Shown piece by piece: positions 61,867-64,000 of a stretch of DNA of 64,000 bases. The stretch covers positions 1 through 64,000 of the forward strand of contig JAHHGV010000029.1 in NCBI GenBank assembly GCA_019359695.1, read 5' to 3'. Origin of the DNA: Brasilonema angustatum HA4187-MV1. Lineage in GTDB: Bacteria > Cyanobacteriota > Cyanobacteriia > Cyanobacteriales > Nostocaceae. Within the stretch, counting starts at the first letter, position 1. Every line of letters begins with the position of its first letter. A program made the translations under genes and the position numbers. A model generated the notes under the pieces. The model worked only from the letters and a program-made list of their open reading frames with translations, ran no database searches and was not told the DNA's origin.

Positions 61867-62051
61867 TGTTTTTGTTAAGCTAACACTTTTTTAATAAAAA
61901 TATATTTTTATATATTACTGTTTTTACTTTAACTTATCCAGAAAAATAGAAAATCACTCTAATTTCTGGGACGACACTTGTACTAATTAAGATAAAAGAG
62001 ATTTGAAACGAAAATTAAAATTATATGACATATTTTTTGATATAATAGTGT
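61867..62051. other. AT-rich intergenic stretch
   Basis: 185 bp, very AT-rich (TATATTTTTATATATTACTG), holding the antitoxin promoter. No other structure is evident. Confidence 0.4.
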
Positions 62052-63671
62052 TCAATCTCCCCAATAACTCTTAATCGGCGGAGCATACTCGCTACAATCG
62101 GGAGAGCTAGCAGGCTGTGCAAATCCCCGTGCGCGATTTTCAATTGCTAAGATGCGGTCAGTATCTCGCATGTACAAAGGAACTATTGCATCTCGCTGTT
62201 GCAACAATATGGGTAAATCTATTACCATCGGTTTACCTGAATGGAAAAGCGATCGCGCTGCTTTCTCCACCATTCGCGCCAATTCTGCACCAGTGCAATT
62301 TACCGTCTTATTGAGAATAATCTTCCACTCTTGTTGGGTAAGGCTATCGCCACCATCCCTGTAACGCTCGTCAAATCGTGCAGCATGAAGCGAAATAATC
62401 TGCTTGCGCTCAAAAGCATTAGGAAAACCCACATAAAAGATTTCGTCAAATCTTCCCACTCTGGTTAATTCTGGTGGAAGCACATCCAACCTGTTGAGGG
62501 TGGCGACGACAAACACAGCGCTGCGCTTGTCTTGCAACCAAGTGAGCAGAATTCCCAGAATGTGTCTGCTACCGCTATCTTCGCCTGAAACAGTTAGCGC
62601 AGTAAAAAGTTTATCCAATTCGTCAAAGTAAAGCACCACAGGAGCGCAAGCTTCTACCCTATTCAACAGGCGCTTTAAATACATTACTCCTCCCGCGACA
62701 ATAGCACCTGTATCAATACTAACAAGGGGAAATCCCAATTCCCGCGCCGAGACGTTAGCTGCTAAGGTTTTACCCGTCCCTGGTGATCCCACAAGCAAAC
62801 ACCCTTTTGGCAGGGGAATATTTGCAGCGCGTGCATCTGTTTGGAAATCACGTTTTGCATCTTGAATAAAACGCTTGAGGTTATCCAGTCCACCGAAGTC
62901 ATGCACGTTCGGTTCTGGGACAAAGTTGAGATTGAAGGAACGAAACCGATTGATTTTGTAATCAAGAAGGGAACGCACCAAGGAGACATCATTCCCAGGA
63001 AAACCATCGCTGTCTAGCACCGCCTGCCGCAACCCTGCTTTGATATCCTCAGTATGTAGTCCAGCTGCCGCAGTTGCAAGACTTTGTACCAAATCAGCAC
63101 CCACTGTAGCACCAATTAGGGTAGGCAGGTATGTTGAGATTAAATTCTCTAGCTCACTGACATCAGGGTAAGGTAATTCTAAACTTTCAATTAACCCACT
63201 CAGGCTTGCAGGCAATTCTACTTCATCAGTCACAAGCAGAATCAAGAATTTAGAAGTTTTTTGTGCCGTAATATCTGAAGAAATATTAATTAATAACTGT
63301 CTCAGAATTGCCCCCTCTCGTTCCTGCATACAAGAGGGTATATTCTCCAGAATGAAGACACCATTAGTGTCAGAGTTTTTAATGGATTTTAAAGCTGCAA
63401 GTGCATTACTACCAGGAGTAACCTCTGCTGCTGCTCCTACTTCAAAGCCATCCAGTAGAACAACTCGTTCCTCATCACTTGCTCCACATTCAATTATTCT
63501 AAAATGTTCAGGGTCTCCCAAATTCCACAAGTATACTGGTAATGTTAAATGAAAAGTTAATGTGTCGTATAACGACCTAAGAACGTTTTGGCGTTCTCGC
63601 ACAGGAACAACAATAGAAATCACTGCTTCTCCAGAGTCAAGCAGCTTGTTTAATTTTGATAAATGATTCAT
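62052..63671 (-). CDS. Ycf46-like AAA+ ATPase
   Basis: 539 residues from ATG 63671, where ATGA overlaps the upstream gene; an ATG at 63680 adds three residues. The N-terminal half (about 15-250) has a degenerate P-loop-like fold. The C-terminal AAA+ module has Walker A VGSPGTGKTLAAN (about 295-307), Walker B VLYFDELDKLF and an Arg-finger region (ELTRVGRFDEIFYV). This matches the cyanobacterial/plastid Ycf46 group. It probably remodels a protein partner; the upstream gene may encode it. Confidence 0.85.
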   Translation of the reverse strand: MNHLSKLNKLLDSGEAVISIVVPVRERQNVLRSLYDTLTFHLTLPVYLWNLGDPEHFRIIECGASDEERVVLLDGFEVGAAAEVTPGSNALAALKSIKNSDTNGVFILENIPSCMQEREGAILRQLLINISSDITAQKTSKFLILLVTDEVELPASLSGLIESLELPYPDVSELENLISTYLPTLIGATVGADLVQSLATAAAGLHTEDIKAGLRQAVLDSDGFPGNDVSLVRSLLDYKINRFRSFNLNFVPEPNVHDFGGLDNLKRFIQDAKRDFQTDARAANIPLPKGCLLVGSPGTGKTLAANVSARELGFPLVSIDTGAIVAGGVMYLKRLLNRVEACAPVVLYFDELDKLFTALTVSGEDSGSRHILGILLTWLQDKRSAVFVVATLNRLDVLPPELTRVGRFDEIFYVGFPNAFERKQIISLHAARFDERYRDGGDSLTQQEWKIILNKTVNCTGAELARMVEKAARSLFHSGKPMVIDLPILLQQRDAIVPLYMRDTDRILAIENRARGFAQPASSPDCSEYAPPIKSYWGD

Positions 63672-64000
63672 CTTTCCCATTCAGATGAGTTTTGACTTTG
63701 AACAACACCCAACTGAGATTTAGCACTAGCTTTTTTGGTTTCCACAGGTGATTGAATCGATGATTGAACTGCTTCTAATTTGGGTAATATCTGCTCGAAA
63801 TAAGCTAAATCCCGCTCACTCATTCGGCATTGTTGCAAGCCATTACCCACTGCTAGCAAAGCCCCACGCCCATCTTTCGCTGCTATCAAGACTCGACCAT
63901 CAGGGGCAGCTCTCCATTTATAAGAAAATTGACCATCAATACTAACAGTTTTACCTTGTCTTTTGGCATAATCACTTAATGATCGTGTGATTTTTTGAAT
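63668..64000 (-). CDS. Hypothetical protein (N-terminus beyond window)
   Basis: The frame is open from base 64000 to a stop at 63668 (at least 110 residues). It reads IQKITRSLSDYAKRQGKTVS, then SYKWRAAPDGRVLIAAKDGRG and SERDLAYFEQILPKLEAVQSS. No family is recognised. It overlaps the AAA ATPase gene by ATGA. Confidence 0.65.
   Translation of the reverse strand: MQKITRSLSDYAKRQGKTVSIDGQFSYKWRAAPDGRVLIAAKDGRGALLAVGNGLQQCRMSERDLAYFEQILPKLEAVQSSIQSPVETKKASAKSQLGVVQSQNSSEWER

Overview
The window looks like part of a large plasmid (or plasmid-derived island) of a filamentous, probably Nostocales-type cyanobacterium. The clues are many GCGATCGC (HIP1) octamers, several cyanobacteria-typical protein families (RarA fusion, Ycf46-like AAA ATPase), dispersed palindromes of the kind common in Nostoc-like genomes, and a group II intron whose RNA core and HNH reading frame I recognise from that group. 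No rRNA, tRNA or recognised replication initiator was found. All family names come from reading the translations; no database search was run.

Region 1 (about 1-18320) is part of a contractile injection system (CIS, phage-tail-like) locus combined with a signalling cassette. The leftward arm (7154 to 1) carries a histidine kinase, a LuxR-type response regulator, a membrane pseudokinase with a PstS-like outer domain, a zinc-ribbon/FHA protein, a small protein, a tail-tube protein and a Thr-rich repeat protein that runs off the window. The rightward arm (7415 to 18320) carries a Pvc16_N-type protein, the sheath, two tube proteins, two tail-assembly proteins, a 49-residue DUF6760-like protein, an FHA protein fused to a degenerate methylglyoxal-synthase-like domain, and two large Ig-like membrane proteins, one ending in WD40-like repeats. 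Baseplate, spike and ATPase genes are not seen and may lie to the left. FHA proteins and a kinase-like protein beside a contractile machine recall the PpkA/Fha control of type VI secretion.

Region 2 (18320-20420) is a graveyard of IS630-type transposases and a broken SNF2-type helicase. Region 3 (20730-24610) is a maintenance block: ParA, ParB, a cluster of short repeats, an actin-like ParM and a possible ParR. Region 4 (24660-35440) holds a RecA-like ATPase, a 1665-residue methyltransferase-helicase, a GIY-YIG protein and unknown proteins; four or five of these genes share a GGGGTGAAAAATC-type leader. A densely folded 265-base non-coding stretch and a MITE-like element follow. Region 5 (36089-46343) has a 1418-residue SNF2 helicase, an Rpn-type nuclease, a tyrosine recombinase with a dyad just upstream, a repressor-like gene with GATATC repeats, HNH genes, a group II intron whose reverse transcriptase is missing, and pairs of 35-36 bp direct repeats.

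Region 6 (46584-55674) is a mobilisation/segregation block: a leftward operon of actin-like ATPase, RHH-like protein, AT-hook ParA-like ATPase and two membrane proteins (one with a DUF559/Vsr-like nuclease domain), divergent from a MobV relaxase fused to primase-like domains. Region 7 (56242-64000) has unknown genes, a MITE-like element, a RarA fusion interrupted by a TAA codon, a second gene with an early TAA, a VapBC-like toxin-antitoxin pair and a Ycf46-like AAA ATPase.
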